Part shown: one piece after another, positions 1 through 5,375 of the stretch
Layout of the letters: each line of letters starts with the position of its first letter
Numbering within the stretch: the stretch's first letter is position 1
Origin: an uncultured Bacteroidales bacterium
GTDB lineage: Bacteria > Bacteroidota > Bacteroidia > Bacteroidales > UBA932
DNA: 6,004 nucleotides
Direction: 5' to 3'
Assembly (NCBI GenBank): GCA_946415795.1
Contig: CAMKTW010000106.1
Coordinates: 1 to 6,004 of the forward strand
Position numbers and translations under genes: made by a program
The notes under the pieces: generated by a model
Databases searched by the model: none
What the model saw: only the letters and a program-made list of their open reading frames with translations
Told to the model about the DNA's origin: nothing

Positions 1-172
1 GATCTCTATCCCCAAAATGTATAAGTCCCATTATGCGCCAAAAGTCATTGATCCAATTGGGGTAATAAAACGGCATGCTCCAACGGCAGGCCGGAGGTGG
101 GAAACTACCCAGAAACAGTATCTTAGCCCCAGGTGGGAGAAAAGGTGGGAATGGATGGTGTTCGCTTTTCAT
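1..172 (-). CDS. DNA glycosylase, uracil-DNA-glycosylase superfamily, N-terminal part (cut by window edge)
   Basis: Reading the minus strand from ATG at 172-170 gives an open frame of 57 codons that runs off position 1. The protein begins MKSEHHPFPPFLPPGAK, followed by a hydrophobic strand ILFLGSFPPP (about residues 18-27), then RWSMPFYYPNWINDFW and IMGLIHFGD. The HPF-P opening, the LGSFP motif (the position of motif A, GLNPG, in Mug-type enzymes) and the FYYPN..NDFWRI segment are what I recall from Bacteroidota uracil-DNA glycosylase-family and hypoxanthine-DNA glycosylase-like proteins, which remove deaminated bases in base excision repair. The start is well fixed: an in-frame TGA lies upstream at 187-185 and no other ATG in frame comes between. 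The catalytic C-terminal half is outside the window, so substrate preference cannot be judged. It is divergent from the transposase gene. Confidence 0.85.
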   Translation of the reverse strand, partial: MKSEHHPFPPFLPPGAKILFLGSFPPPACRWSMPFYYPNWINDFWRIMGLIHFGDRD

Positions 173-185
173 ATCGCATATGATT

Positions 186-193
186 CAAAGATA
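186..193 (-). promoter_or_regulatory. Probable -7 element of the glycosylase promoter
   Basis: The minus strand reads TATCTTTG here, an exact fit to the Bacteroidota TAnnTTTG -7 element and identical to the one in front of rplU. It ends 13 nt before the glycosylase ATG, which would give a very short leader of roughly 5-8 nt. The -33 region (around 213-217) has no clear TTTG, so the promoter is only half supported. Confidence 0.5.
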
Positions 194-210
194 AAAAACT
201 CTCCGGACTA

Positions 211-241
211 TTGACACCGCCTTCTGGCAATAGTATATTTG
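211..241 (+). promoter_or_regulatory. Promoter of the RAYT gene
   Basis: TTGAC at 211-215 and TATATTTG at 234-241 fit the Bacteroidota primary sigma pattern, with 20 bp between TTG and the -7 element. Transcription would begin near 248-250, about 22-24 nt before the ATG at 272. A 7-bp inverted repeat, ACTATTG (207-213) and CAATAGT (228-234), brackets the spacer and could be an operator, but an arm this short can arise by chance. Confidence 0.6.
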
Positions 242-261
242 TAATGCCGGAGCAAGGTGCC

Positions 262-265
262 GGAG
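262..265 (+). promoter_or_regulatory. Ribosome binding site GGAG that fixes the RAYT start
   Basis: GGAG ends 6 nt before ATG at 272, a good Shine-Dalgarno spacing. It supports 272, upstream of the in-frame TAG, as the ancestral start. The octamer TGCCGGAG occurs twice here (245-252 and 258-265). Confidence 0.55.
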
Positions 266-271
266 ATTGTT

Positions 272-1144
272 ATGAAGATGATTTATTTGCTCACGACCGA
301 CCACTTTGAAGACAGCCTGTAGTTTAGGGATGAAGAGGATTTCAAGGTGGCTATGAATTATGTCGCCATTCAGGCTGTCTGTTCACCAGATGTGGCGGTG
401 CTTGCGTTTATTCTGATGTCCAACCATGTACACTTCGTATTATTGGGAACCCGCCGGAACGCAGAGGAATTTATCGAGAGATTCAGGCAAAGGTATTCAA
501 TACACATGCGCCGAAAGTATGGAATAAAGGAATTCTTGAGGGGAAATCCGGTTGATATCCGTGTAGTACCCTTTGATAATGAAGCTCCTGAAAAAGCAAT
601 TGCATACGTGCAGATGAATAGTGTCGCTGCGAATATCTGCTCCCATCCAAGCCAATGGCCATGGGGGACGGGAAACTCTTTCTTCAACCGGAACAAGCCA
701 GCCGGACGTACTGTAGGAAGCATGTCCCGCCGGGCACTATGCCGATTGACACATAGCGGTTTTACTGACCTGCCCGGGGAATGGGTTATTTGCGATGACG
801 GCTTCATCTTGCCCGAAATGTATGTGGATGTTTCATTTGTTGAAAGCCGCTTCCGCCATCCCAACAGAATGAATTACTTCTTGAATACTTCTTCCAAAGC
901 AAAGAAAAGGTTCGAGTCAGCCTCAGAGAGGTTTCCTGCATTCAAGGATCAGATACTCCTAGGAGCCATACCAGACTTATGCCGGGGCCTGTTTCAGAAG
1001 GCATCGTTCAAAGATCTCTCCGACGACGAAGGGTCAGAACTCGTCAGGCAGATTCGGTTCCGTTTCAGCGCCGATGCTAGGCAAATCGCACGTGTCTGCG
1101 GAATATCTTATGAAGACGCGGCGAAGTTGCTGGACAGACTGTAA
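272..1144 (+). pseudogene. REP-associated tyrosine transposase (RAYT, IS200-like Y1 family), interrupted by in-frame TAG
   Basis: Seen: from ATG 272 the frame reads MKMIYLLTTDHFEDSL, then TAG (320-322), then FRDEEDFKVAMNYVA and on to TAA at 1142-1144 with no other stop, 291 codons in all. Known: Y1 transposases are HUH nucleases that cut single-stranded DNA at hairpins. The HUH motif is present as MSNHVHFVL (H52 and H54 in full-length numbering), and the likely nucleophile is Y75 in FRQRYSIHMRRKYG. Bacteroidota relatives, as I recall them, have LWFRDEEDF at the stop, so one TGG-to-TAG change at base 321 explains it. The C-terminal 25 residues (DARQIARVCGISYEDAAKLLDRL) look like a helix-turn-helix. 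Restart at GTG 347 or ATG 353 would keep HUH and Tyr but lose the first beta strand. RAYTs are usually single-copy and not self-mobile. The neighbouring REP pair fits this assignment. Confidence 0.85.
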
Positions 1145-1182
1145 CAAACATCATCCCATAGGGGACAGTGAACGAAAGCAGG

Positions 1183-1276
1183 AAGTGTTGATAACGTCCC
1201 AGTTCCTGGGACGTTATGCGCATTTATGGCCGTTTTTGACAGTAACGTCCCAGTTTTTGGGACGTTATCGACACTT
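1183..1276. repeat. Inverted pair of REP-like palindromes (REPIN-like)
   Basis: Two 35-bp units lie in opposite orientation: unit 1 at 1183-1217 on the plus strand and unit 2 at 1242-1276 on the minus strand, 24 bp apart. Each reads AAGTGTYGATAACGTCCCA, a 4-base variable centre (GTTC or AAAA), then CTGGGACGTTAY. They match at 29 of 35 positions, and four of the six differences are in the loop. Unit 1 folds as a perfect 12-bp stem (ATAACGTCCCAG with CTGGGACGTTAT) on a 3-nt loop. Unit 2 keeps at least 10 bp. The GTGT lies at the outer, 5' side of both units, as the conserved tetranucleotide does in known REPs. Position next to a RAYT gene makes these its probable substrates. Confidence 0.8.
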
Positions 1277-1395
1277 TGGGGCACATCTATGCATGAAACG
1301 AAGGTTTTCCCGGGTGGACCATTTGACAAATAAAACTGGATAATCCCACACGCAAGTCTTCGGGCATCACAAACAAGGTCCTCATACAACACCCG

Positions 1396-1438
1396 AAAAC
1401 AAAAAACAAAAAAATGGGCACCCAAGCGGGATGCCCAT
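1396..1438 (-). terminator. Intrinsic terminator of the rplU-rpmA operon
   Basis: On the minus strand, ATGGGCA (1438-1432) pairs with TGCCCAT (1420-1414), extended by an inner CCC/GGG pairing after a one-base bulge, closing a 4-nt loop. It is followed by a long T-rich run (1413-1396, broken only by two G). It starts 28 nt after the rpmA stop codon. Confidence 0.9.
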
Positions 1439-1465
1439 TATTCTTGGATAAAACCTCAGTGGGAA

Positions 1466-1738
1466 TTATGCCTCGCCCTGTACCTCAGCGGGAATAACAG
1501 AGACGAAAGATTTGTTGCCACGGGTTTTCTTGAATGCCACTGTACCATCGACCAATGCGTAAAGAGTATGGTCCCTACCCATTCCGACGTTCTCGCCGGG
1601 ATTGTGGACAGTGCCTCTCTGACGGACCAGGATATTGCCAGCCTTTGCTGCCTGACCGCCGAACAATTTAACGCCCAAGCGTTTGCTTTCCGATTCACGG
1701 CCGTTCTTTGAACTACCGACACCTTTTTTGTGAGCCAT
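1466..1738 (-). CDS. rpmA: Large ribosomal subunit protein bL27
   Basis: bL27 is a 50S protein whose N-terminal tail reaches towards the peptidyl transferase centre and helps position tRNA. The 90-residue product has the family's normal length and signature: MAHKKGVGSSKNGRES at the start, KRLGVKLFGGQ, AGNILVRQRGT (about residues 34-44), HNPGENVGMGRDHTLYALVDGTV (written here as two adjoining blocks, HNPGENVGMG and RDHTLYALVDG, about 45-65) and a short C-terminal tail. The tail begins directly at MAHKK, with no N-terminal pre-sequence of the kind cleaved in Firmicutes. ATG is at 1738-1736 and the stop is TAA. It lies 13 nt after rplU on the same strand, so the two are surely co-transcribed, and a strong terminator follows. 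Nothing is unusual. Confidence 0.98.
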   Translation of the reverse strand: MAHKKGVGSSKNGRESESKRLGVKLFGGQAAKAGNILVRQRGTVHNPGENVGMGRDHTLYALVDGTVAFKKTRGNKSFVSVIPAEVQGEA

Positions 1739-1751
1739 AGTCTAAACTGGA

Positions 1752-2060
1752 TTAAGCGATTTCGTCGATTTGAATTTTAGTCAGATACTGACGGTGACCG
1801 TTTTTCTTGGTGAGACCTTTGCGGCGGATCTTGTGGAAAACGATAACCTTGTCAGCCTTGCAGTGCTCCATTACGGTAGCTTTTACAGTAGCGCCGGCAA
1901 CATAGGGTGCGCCAACCTGGACGGCACCTTCGTTGTCGATCAGAAGGACCTTGTCAAAGTTTACCGAAGAATCTACATCGGCTGCGAGACGGTTAACAAA
2001 TATCTTGCTGCCCTTCTCAACCTTGAACTGCTGTCCTGCAATGTCAACAATTGCGTACAT
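1752..2060 (-). CDS. rplU: Large ribosomal subunit protein bL21
   Basis: bL21 is a 50S protein that binds 23S rRNA during assembly. The 102-residue product has the usual length, the N-terminal MYAIVDIAGQQFKVEKG block, the central VLLIDNEGAVQVGAPYV block, and the conserved basic RNA-binding segment KIRRKGLTKKNGHRQ (about residues 77-91) followed by YLTKIQIDEI. ATG is at 2060-2058 and the stop is TAA at 1754-1752. It is the first gene of the rplU-rpmA operon. There is no Shine-Dalgarno sequence; an AT-rich perfect hairpin lies 2 bases upstream of the start codon instead, common sense for a Bacteroidota ribosomal protein gene that relies on an A/U-rich leader. The promoter is at 2157-2186, which gives a leader of roughly 90 nt. 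Confidence 0.98.
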   Translation of the reverse strand: MYAIVDIAGQQFKVEKGSKIFVNRLAADVDSSVNFDKVLLIDNEGAVQVGAPYVAGATVKATVMEHCKADKVIVFHKIRRKGLTKKNGHRQYLTKIQIDEIA

Positions 2061-2062
2061 AA

Positions 2063-2082
2063 ATTAATTTTAAAAAATTAAT
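2063..2082 (-). promoter_or_regulatory. AT-rich inverted repeat immediately before the rplU start codon
   Basis: ATTAATTTT (2063-2071) and AAAATTAAT (2074-2082) are perfect 9-bp arms separated by 2 bases. In the rplU mRNA this would be a weak all-A/U hairpin ending 2 nt before AUG. It may influence ribosome entry, or may simply be the A/U-rich initiation region typical of the phylum. Confidence 0.45.
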
Positions 2083-2156
2083 AGCCGTAAGCGGATATTA
2101 CACTAAATATCTCTTTGCCAATAGCTTAACGACTTTATAAGCCCTCTTGGGGAGTG

Positions 2157-2186
2157 CAAAGATACTAAAGTTATTTGAATTGCAAA
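2157..2186 (-). promoter_or_regulatory. Promoter of the rplU-rpmA operon
   Basis: The minus strand carries TTTG at 2186-2183 and TATCTTTG at 2164-2157, 18 bp apart, matching the Bacteroidota -33/-7 pattern. The start site should lie near 2150. It overlaps the divergent promoter on the other strand by 13 bp. Confidence 0.8.
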
Positions 2187-2205
2187 ATAATTATATATAC
2201 ATTTG
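2174..2205 (+). promoter_or_regulatory. Promoter of the ATPase-cobB-MFS-lipoprotein gene set
   Basis: TTTG at 2174-2177 and TACATTTG at 2198-2205, with a 20-bp spacer, match the Bacteroidota consensus. Transcription should start near 2212, about 20 nt before ATG 2232. This excludes the longer TTG-initiated frame that opens at 2175 inside the promoter. Confidence 0.75.
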
Positions 2206-2231
2206 TAACACACCTGTTATTTACCGAGGAG

Positions 2232-3284
2232 ATGGTTTCTTATTTTGACTGGAAGCGCATAGCGCAGGGCGACAAGTTCATCTCAAGGGGCGACACGGCC
2301 CGCCAACTGGCTGCGCAGATAAGACAGAAGCAGTTCACCACCATTTACGCCCCTCCCGGCAGCGGCAAGAAATCCCTCGTGGAAAGGGCCCTGCACTCCC
2401 TTAAGGCAGCCTCCTACCCTATGAAGGTGATAACGCTGGACCTTTTCAACGTCACCAGTGCCGGGATGCTTGGCAGAATGTACGTGAATGCGCTCAGCAA
2501 GTCGATCGAGGAGTATAACCACGACGCCCTTTTCCCCATTCAGGTATCGCCGGACAACATCACCACCACCTTTGCCATAAACCTGCCCAATATACTGGCG
2601 GGTTATACCGGGGCGAATTACGTAGTATATTTCAAGGAGTTCCAGAACATCCTGAAATTTGACAGGGGGGACGAGCTGCTCAAGCTTATGGAGCGGGAGA
2701 CGGCCGGCCATCAGGTAGCGTACATTGTTACGGGCGAGCAGGTGAACGCGATGAAGGAGATCTTTGAGCGGCAGAAATTCTTCTTTCAAACAAACTGCAA
2801 CATCCCCGTCGGTCCGCTGGACAAGAAGGAAAGCCTGGTTTACCTGCGGAACGGGTTCCTGCATTCCGGTAAGGATATGGAAGAGGAAACGGGTGAAGCC
2901 ATCTATCGTACCTCCAAAGGCAATCCCTTGATAATGAACACTCTGGCTGCCATCTGCGACAATCTTGCCATAGGCTATATCAACAAGCGCATCCTCCGCA
3001 GTGCGGTAGATTCATATTTTTACGATCACGAGGCCTTTTACCGCTACACTGTGAGCAACCTCACTCCAAACCAGCTGAATTTCCTGCGCGCGGTATGCGA
3101 CGGCGCCAGCAAGTTCAGCTCTTCAGAAGTGCTGTCAAAGTATAATCTTAACAGTTCGGCAAATGTTTTTCGCCTGAAAGAAGCACTTTCCAACAAAGAA
3201 ATTGTAACTTTCGATTCTGAAGACAAGGCCTCTGTGATTGACCCGATGTTTGAACAGTGGCTCAAAAAGCGTTATTTCGTATAG
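2232..3284 (+). CDS. P-loop ATPase of the ATPase_2 (archaeal-type AAA/STAND) group, with altered Mg2+ ligands
   Basis: The 350-residue product resembles Bacteroidota ATPases that have an NRE/GD-type lead-in, a P-loop NTPase core and a C-terminal winged helix. The core shows Walker A APPGSGKKSL (residues 40-49), the VITLDLFNV strand (66-74), Walker B VVYFKEFQNI (131-140), a sensor-like AYIVTGE strand and a GNPLIMNTLAA helix. The C-terminal 80 residues (LTPNQLNFLRAV, KFSSSEVLSKYNL, SANVFRLKEAL, then IDPMFEQWLKK) form the winged helix. Oddly, K47 replaces the Walker A Ser/Thr and K135 replaces the Walker B Asp, so both Mg2+ ligands are lysine while E136 remains. Hydrolysis may be lost. No signal peptide or membrane segment is seen, so it is cytosolic. 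I chose ATG 2232 because the promoter ends at 2205. It is first in the operon, 5 nt before cobB. Its function is not known to me. Confidence 0.85.
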   Translation: MVSYFDWKRIAQGDKFISRGDTARQLAAQIRQKQFTTIYAPPGSGKKSLVERALHSLKAASYPMKVITLDLFNVTSAGMLGRMYVNALSKSIEEYNHDALFPIQVSPDNITTTFAINLPNILAGYTGANYVVYFKEFQNILKFDRGDELLKLMERETAGHQVAYIVTGEQVNAMKEIFERQKFFFQTNCNIPVGPLDKKESLVYLRNGFLHSGKDMEEETGEAIYRTSKGNPLIMNTLAAICDNLAIGYINKRILRSAVDSYFYDHEAFYRYTVSNLTPNQLNFLRAVCDGASKFSSSEVLSKYNLNSSANVFRLKEALSNKEIVTFDSEDKASVIDPMFEQWLKKRYFV

Positions 3285-3289
3285 ACAAA

Positions 3290-3976
3290 ATGAAAAAACT
3301 TGTGGTATTGACCGGCGCGGGAGTAAGCGCAGAGAGCGGGATAAGCACGTTCCGCGACAGCAACGGCCTGTGGGAGAACTATAACGTGGCCGACGTGGCC
3401 ACCATCGAGGGGTGGTGGCGCAACCGGGCCCTGGTACTGGAGTTCTACAACCAGCGGCGCGGTGAACTCGCCACCAAAAAGCCCAATGACGCCCACAAGA
3501 TGATTGCGGCCCTTGAAAAGGATTTTGACGTGACGGTGGTCACCCAGAACATAGACAACCTGCACGAGCAGGGGGGCAGCACAAAGGTGGTGCACCTGCA
3601 CGGAGAAGCCACTAAGGTCCGTCCGGAAGATGCAGATCAGGATGAGCACACCATCGACGTGGGCTACAAGCCTGTGAACCTCGGCGACACCGACAAGCGG
3701 GGAGTACAGCTGCGACCCAATATCGTATGGTTCGGAGAGGCCGTGCCCAGATTTGAAACCGCGGCCAGGATTGCTTCAGAAGCCGATATGATGCTGATTG
3801 TGGGGACCTCGATGCAGGTTTACCCCGCCGCCAGCCTGGTTCAATATGTCCGCCCCGGGACTCCGATATACCTGATAGACCCAAAGCCGGTGAGCGTACC
3901 CATCCCCGGCGTCACGCAGATCACAGATGTCGCCACCCGCGGTATGAAGCGTTTTATGGAGATTATTAAACAGTAA
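3290..3976 (+). CDS. cobB: NAD+-dependent protein deacylase, class III sirtuin (CobB/SIRT5 type)
   Basis: Sirtuins remove acyl groups from lysine using NAD+, releasing nicotinamide and O-acyl-ADP-ribose. The 228-residue protein is a minimal single-domain sirtuin: GAGVSAESGISTFRD (residues 9-23) for NAD+ binding, TQNIDNLHE (85-93), catalytic H104 in HLHGE, LRPNIVWFGE and GTSMQVYPAA in the second half, and YLIDPKP near the end. FYNQRR supplies Y53 and R56, the Y-x-x-R pair that marks class III enzymes, which prefer succinyl- or malonyl-lysine. There is no cysteine anywhere in the protein, so the usual four-Cys zinc site is absent. The start is ATG 3290, giving MKKLVVLTGAG as in relatives. A GTG at 3257 would add 11 residues inside the upstream gene. 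It sits 5 nt after the ATPase stop and 4 nt before the transporter, so it is co-transcribed. Confidence 0.95.
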   Translation: MKKLVVLTGAGVSAESGISTFRDSNGLWENYNVADVATIEGWWRNRALVLEFYNQRRGELATKKPNDAHKMIAALEKDFDVTVVTQNIDNLHEQGGSTKVVHLHGEATKVRPEDADQDEHTIDVGYKPVNLGDTDKRGVQLRPNIVWFGEAVPRFETAARIASEADMMLIVGTSMQVYPAASLVQYVRPGTPIYLIDPKPVSVPIPGVTQITDVATRGMKRFMEIIKQ

Positions 3977-3980
3977 GAAT

Positions 3981-5348
3981 ATGTCAGATAAGTTAGTCAG
4001 ACTGATGAACGACAGCGCCATAGCGCGCTGGGGCGCATTGATTCTCATCGCCTCGATGATGTTTTTTGCATATATGTTCGTGGACGTGATGTCGCCGCTC
4101 AAGAGTATGCTGGAAAGCGAACTGAGCTGGAGCAGCACCACCTTCGGCACCTACGCCGCAAGCGAATTCATACTTAACGTATGCGGCTTCCTGATCCTGG
4201 CCGGAATAATCCTGGACAAGATGGGGGTACGCCACACCGGCATCCTCTCCGCATCCCTTATGGTGGCCGGCGCCTGCATCAAGTTTGTGGGTATCAGTGA
4301 CTGGTTCCAGTCCACAGCATTCTGCAACTGGCTGGGCAGCTGGTGGACCGCCCTCCCCGGCAGCGCCAAGATGGCTTCGCTGGGATTTATGATATTCGGC
4401 TGCGGCTGCGAGATGGCCGGCACCACCGTTTCCAAGGCCATCGCAAAGTGGTTCAAGGGGAAGGAGATGTCACTCGCTATGGGTGTCGAGATGGCTATCG
4501 CCCGCCTGGGCGTGTTCGCGGTAATGTGGATTTCACCACTGATCTACAACAAGTTCGGCACTGTAGTTGCGCCGCTGGCCTTCTGTACCGCGCTGCTCAT
4601 CATCGGCCTGATTTTCTTTATCGTGTTCACAATAATGGACCGTAAGTTCGACAGTCAGCTGATGGCGGCGGGGCTGCTCTCTTCCGAGCCCAATCCGGAA
4701 GATGAGTTCCATATCAAGGACCTTGGACAGATATTCTCCAGCAAGATGTTCTGGATCGTGGCCCTTATGTGCGTACTCTATTACAGCGCCATCTTCCCGT
4801 TCCAGAGATACGCTCCCAACTATCTTGAATCGACCCTGGGCATCGACGCCAGCACCGCTTCTCACCTGTTCAGTTTCTTCCCCATCCTGGCGATGGGACT
4901 GACCCCCTTCCTGGGTGCCTTCATCTCGTTCAAGGGAAAGGCTGCAAGTATGCTGCTCATCGGCTCGCTCATAATGGTGGCCTGCCACCTGAGTTTTGCC
5001 CTCCTGCTGCCGGCATTCCCCAGCAAGTGGCTCGCGCTGGTGCTGATTCTGGTTCTGGGCGTGTCTTTCTCCCTTGTGCCCGCAGCCCTGTGGCCGTCGG
5101 TTCCCAAGATTATCGACGAGAAGGTGCTGGGCAGCGCATACTGCCTCATCTTCTGGGTGCAGAACATCGGCCTCTGCCTGGTTCCGCTGCTCATCGGAGT
5201 GGTCCTGGACAAGACAGGAGGTTACCTGGCACCTATGCTGATTTTCTCTTCTTTCGGTGTGCTGGCGTTCATCTTCACCTTCCTGCTGAAGCTGGAAGAC
5301 CGCCGCAAGAAATATGGATTGGAACTTCCGGAGGTTAAATCCGAATAA
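3981..5348 (+). CDS. MFS transporter, 12 TM, resembling the MFSD1-like group
   Basis: This is an inner-membrane major facilitator of 455 residues, normal length for the superfamily. TM1 is about residues 17-37 and TM2 about 59-78. Motif A follows as GIILDKMGVR (75-84), with D79 in place. A Trp-rich insert with little charge (107-127) lies between TM3 and TM4. A charged cytoplasmic loop (about 219-250) joins the two six-helix halves. The basic tail LEDRRKKYG is cytoplasmic. The opening ARWGALILIASMMFFAYMF and VDVMSPLKSMLE are what I remember from Bacteroidota transporters of the MFSD1-like group. The human MFSD1 exports dipeptides from lysosomes, but substrate cannot be inferred here. ATG 3981 follows the cobB stop by 4 nt, and TAA is at 5346-5348. 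It belongs to the same transcript as the ATPase and cobB, with no terminator between. Confidence 0.9.
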   Translation: MSDKLVRLMNDSAIARWGALILIASMMFFAYMFVDVMSPLKSMLESELSWSSTTFGTYAASEFILNVCGFLILAGIILDKMGVRHTGILSASLMVAGACIKFVGISDWFQSTAFCNWLGSWWTALPGSAKMASLGFMIFGCGCEMAGTTVSKAIAKWFKGKEMSLAMGVEMAIARLGVFAVMWISPLIYNKFGTVVAPLAFCTALLIIGLIFFIVFTIMDRKFDSQLMAAGLLSSEPNPEDEFHIKDLGQIFSSKMFWIVALMCVLYYSAIFPFQRYAPNYLESTLGIDASTASHLFSFFPILAMGLTPFLGAFISFKGKAASMLLIGSLIMVACHLSFALLLPAFPSKWLALVLILVLGVSFSLVPAALWPSVPKIIDEKVLGSAYCLIFWVQNIGLCLVPLLIGVVLDKTGGYLAPMLIFSSFGVLAFIFTFLLKLEDRRKKYGLELPEVKSE

Positions 5349-5375
5349 TATTAGATAACGATTAAATAAACGACA

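Larger units (their letters stand above)
1145..1465. other. Intergenic region between the RAYT gene and rpmA
   Basis: This 321-bp gap holds the REP-like pair (1183-1276) and the rpmA terminator (1396-1438). The stretch 1277-1395 shows no coding frame with recognisable protein features on either strand. The RAYT gene and rpmA converge here. Confidence 0.7.

Noticed and set aside
17..214. Plus-strand 65-codon open frame
   Set aside because: It lies opposite the glycosylase gene, which has clear family motifs on the minus strand; the plus product has none.
320..322. TAG as a recoded sense codon
   Set aside because: The ATPase gene ends with TAG at 3282-3284 in a normal context, and no recoding element or suppressor tRNA is visible; a nonsense mutation is simpler.
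1191..1268. CRISPR repeats or an IS end pair
   Set aside because: There are only two units, in inverted orientation, each itself a palindrome; there is no spacer series and no target-site duplication bounding the RAYT gene.
1074..1425. Small frames over the REP pair (plus 1074-1343, minus 1108-1425)
   Set aside because: They run through the palindromes and the terminator and encode nothing recognisable.
2175..2231. TTG start adding 19 residues to the ATPase
   Set aside because: A consensus promoter (2174-2205) lies inside this extension, so it would not be transcribed; ATG 2232 begins just after the predicted start site.
2283..2864. Minus-strand 193-codon open frame
   Set aside because: It is antisense to the ATPase core, has no recognisable motif, and matches the usual shadow of a GC-rich gene. 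The same holds for minus frames at 370-864, 3272-3649, 3776-4150, 4533-4988, 4862-5212, 5351-5764 and 5469-5897.
3257..3289. GTG start adding 11 residues to the sirtuin
   Set aside because: It overlaps the ATPase coding end, and sirtuins of this type begin at MKKLVVLTGAG.
2232..3976. Sir2 plus NTPase anti-phage defence system
   Set aside because: The sirtuin is a compact class III deacylase with a full catalytic set, not a SIR2 NADase-effector fusion, the ATPase has no repeat or sensor region, and no other defence or mobile genes are nearby.
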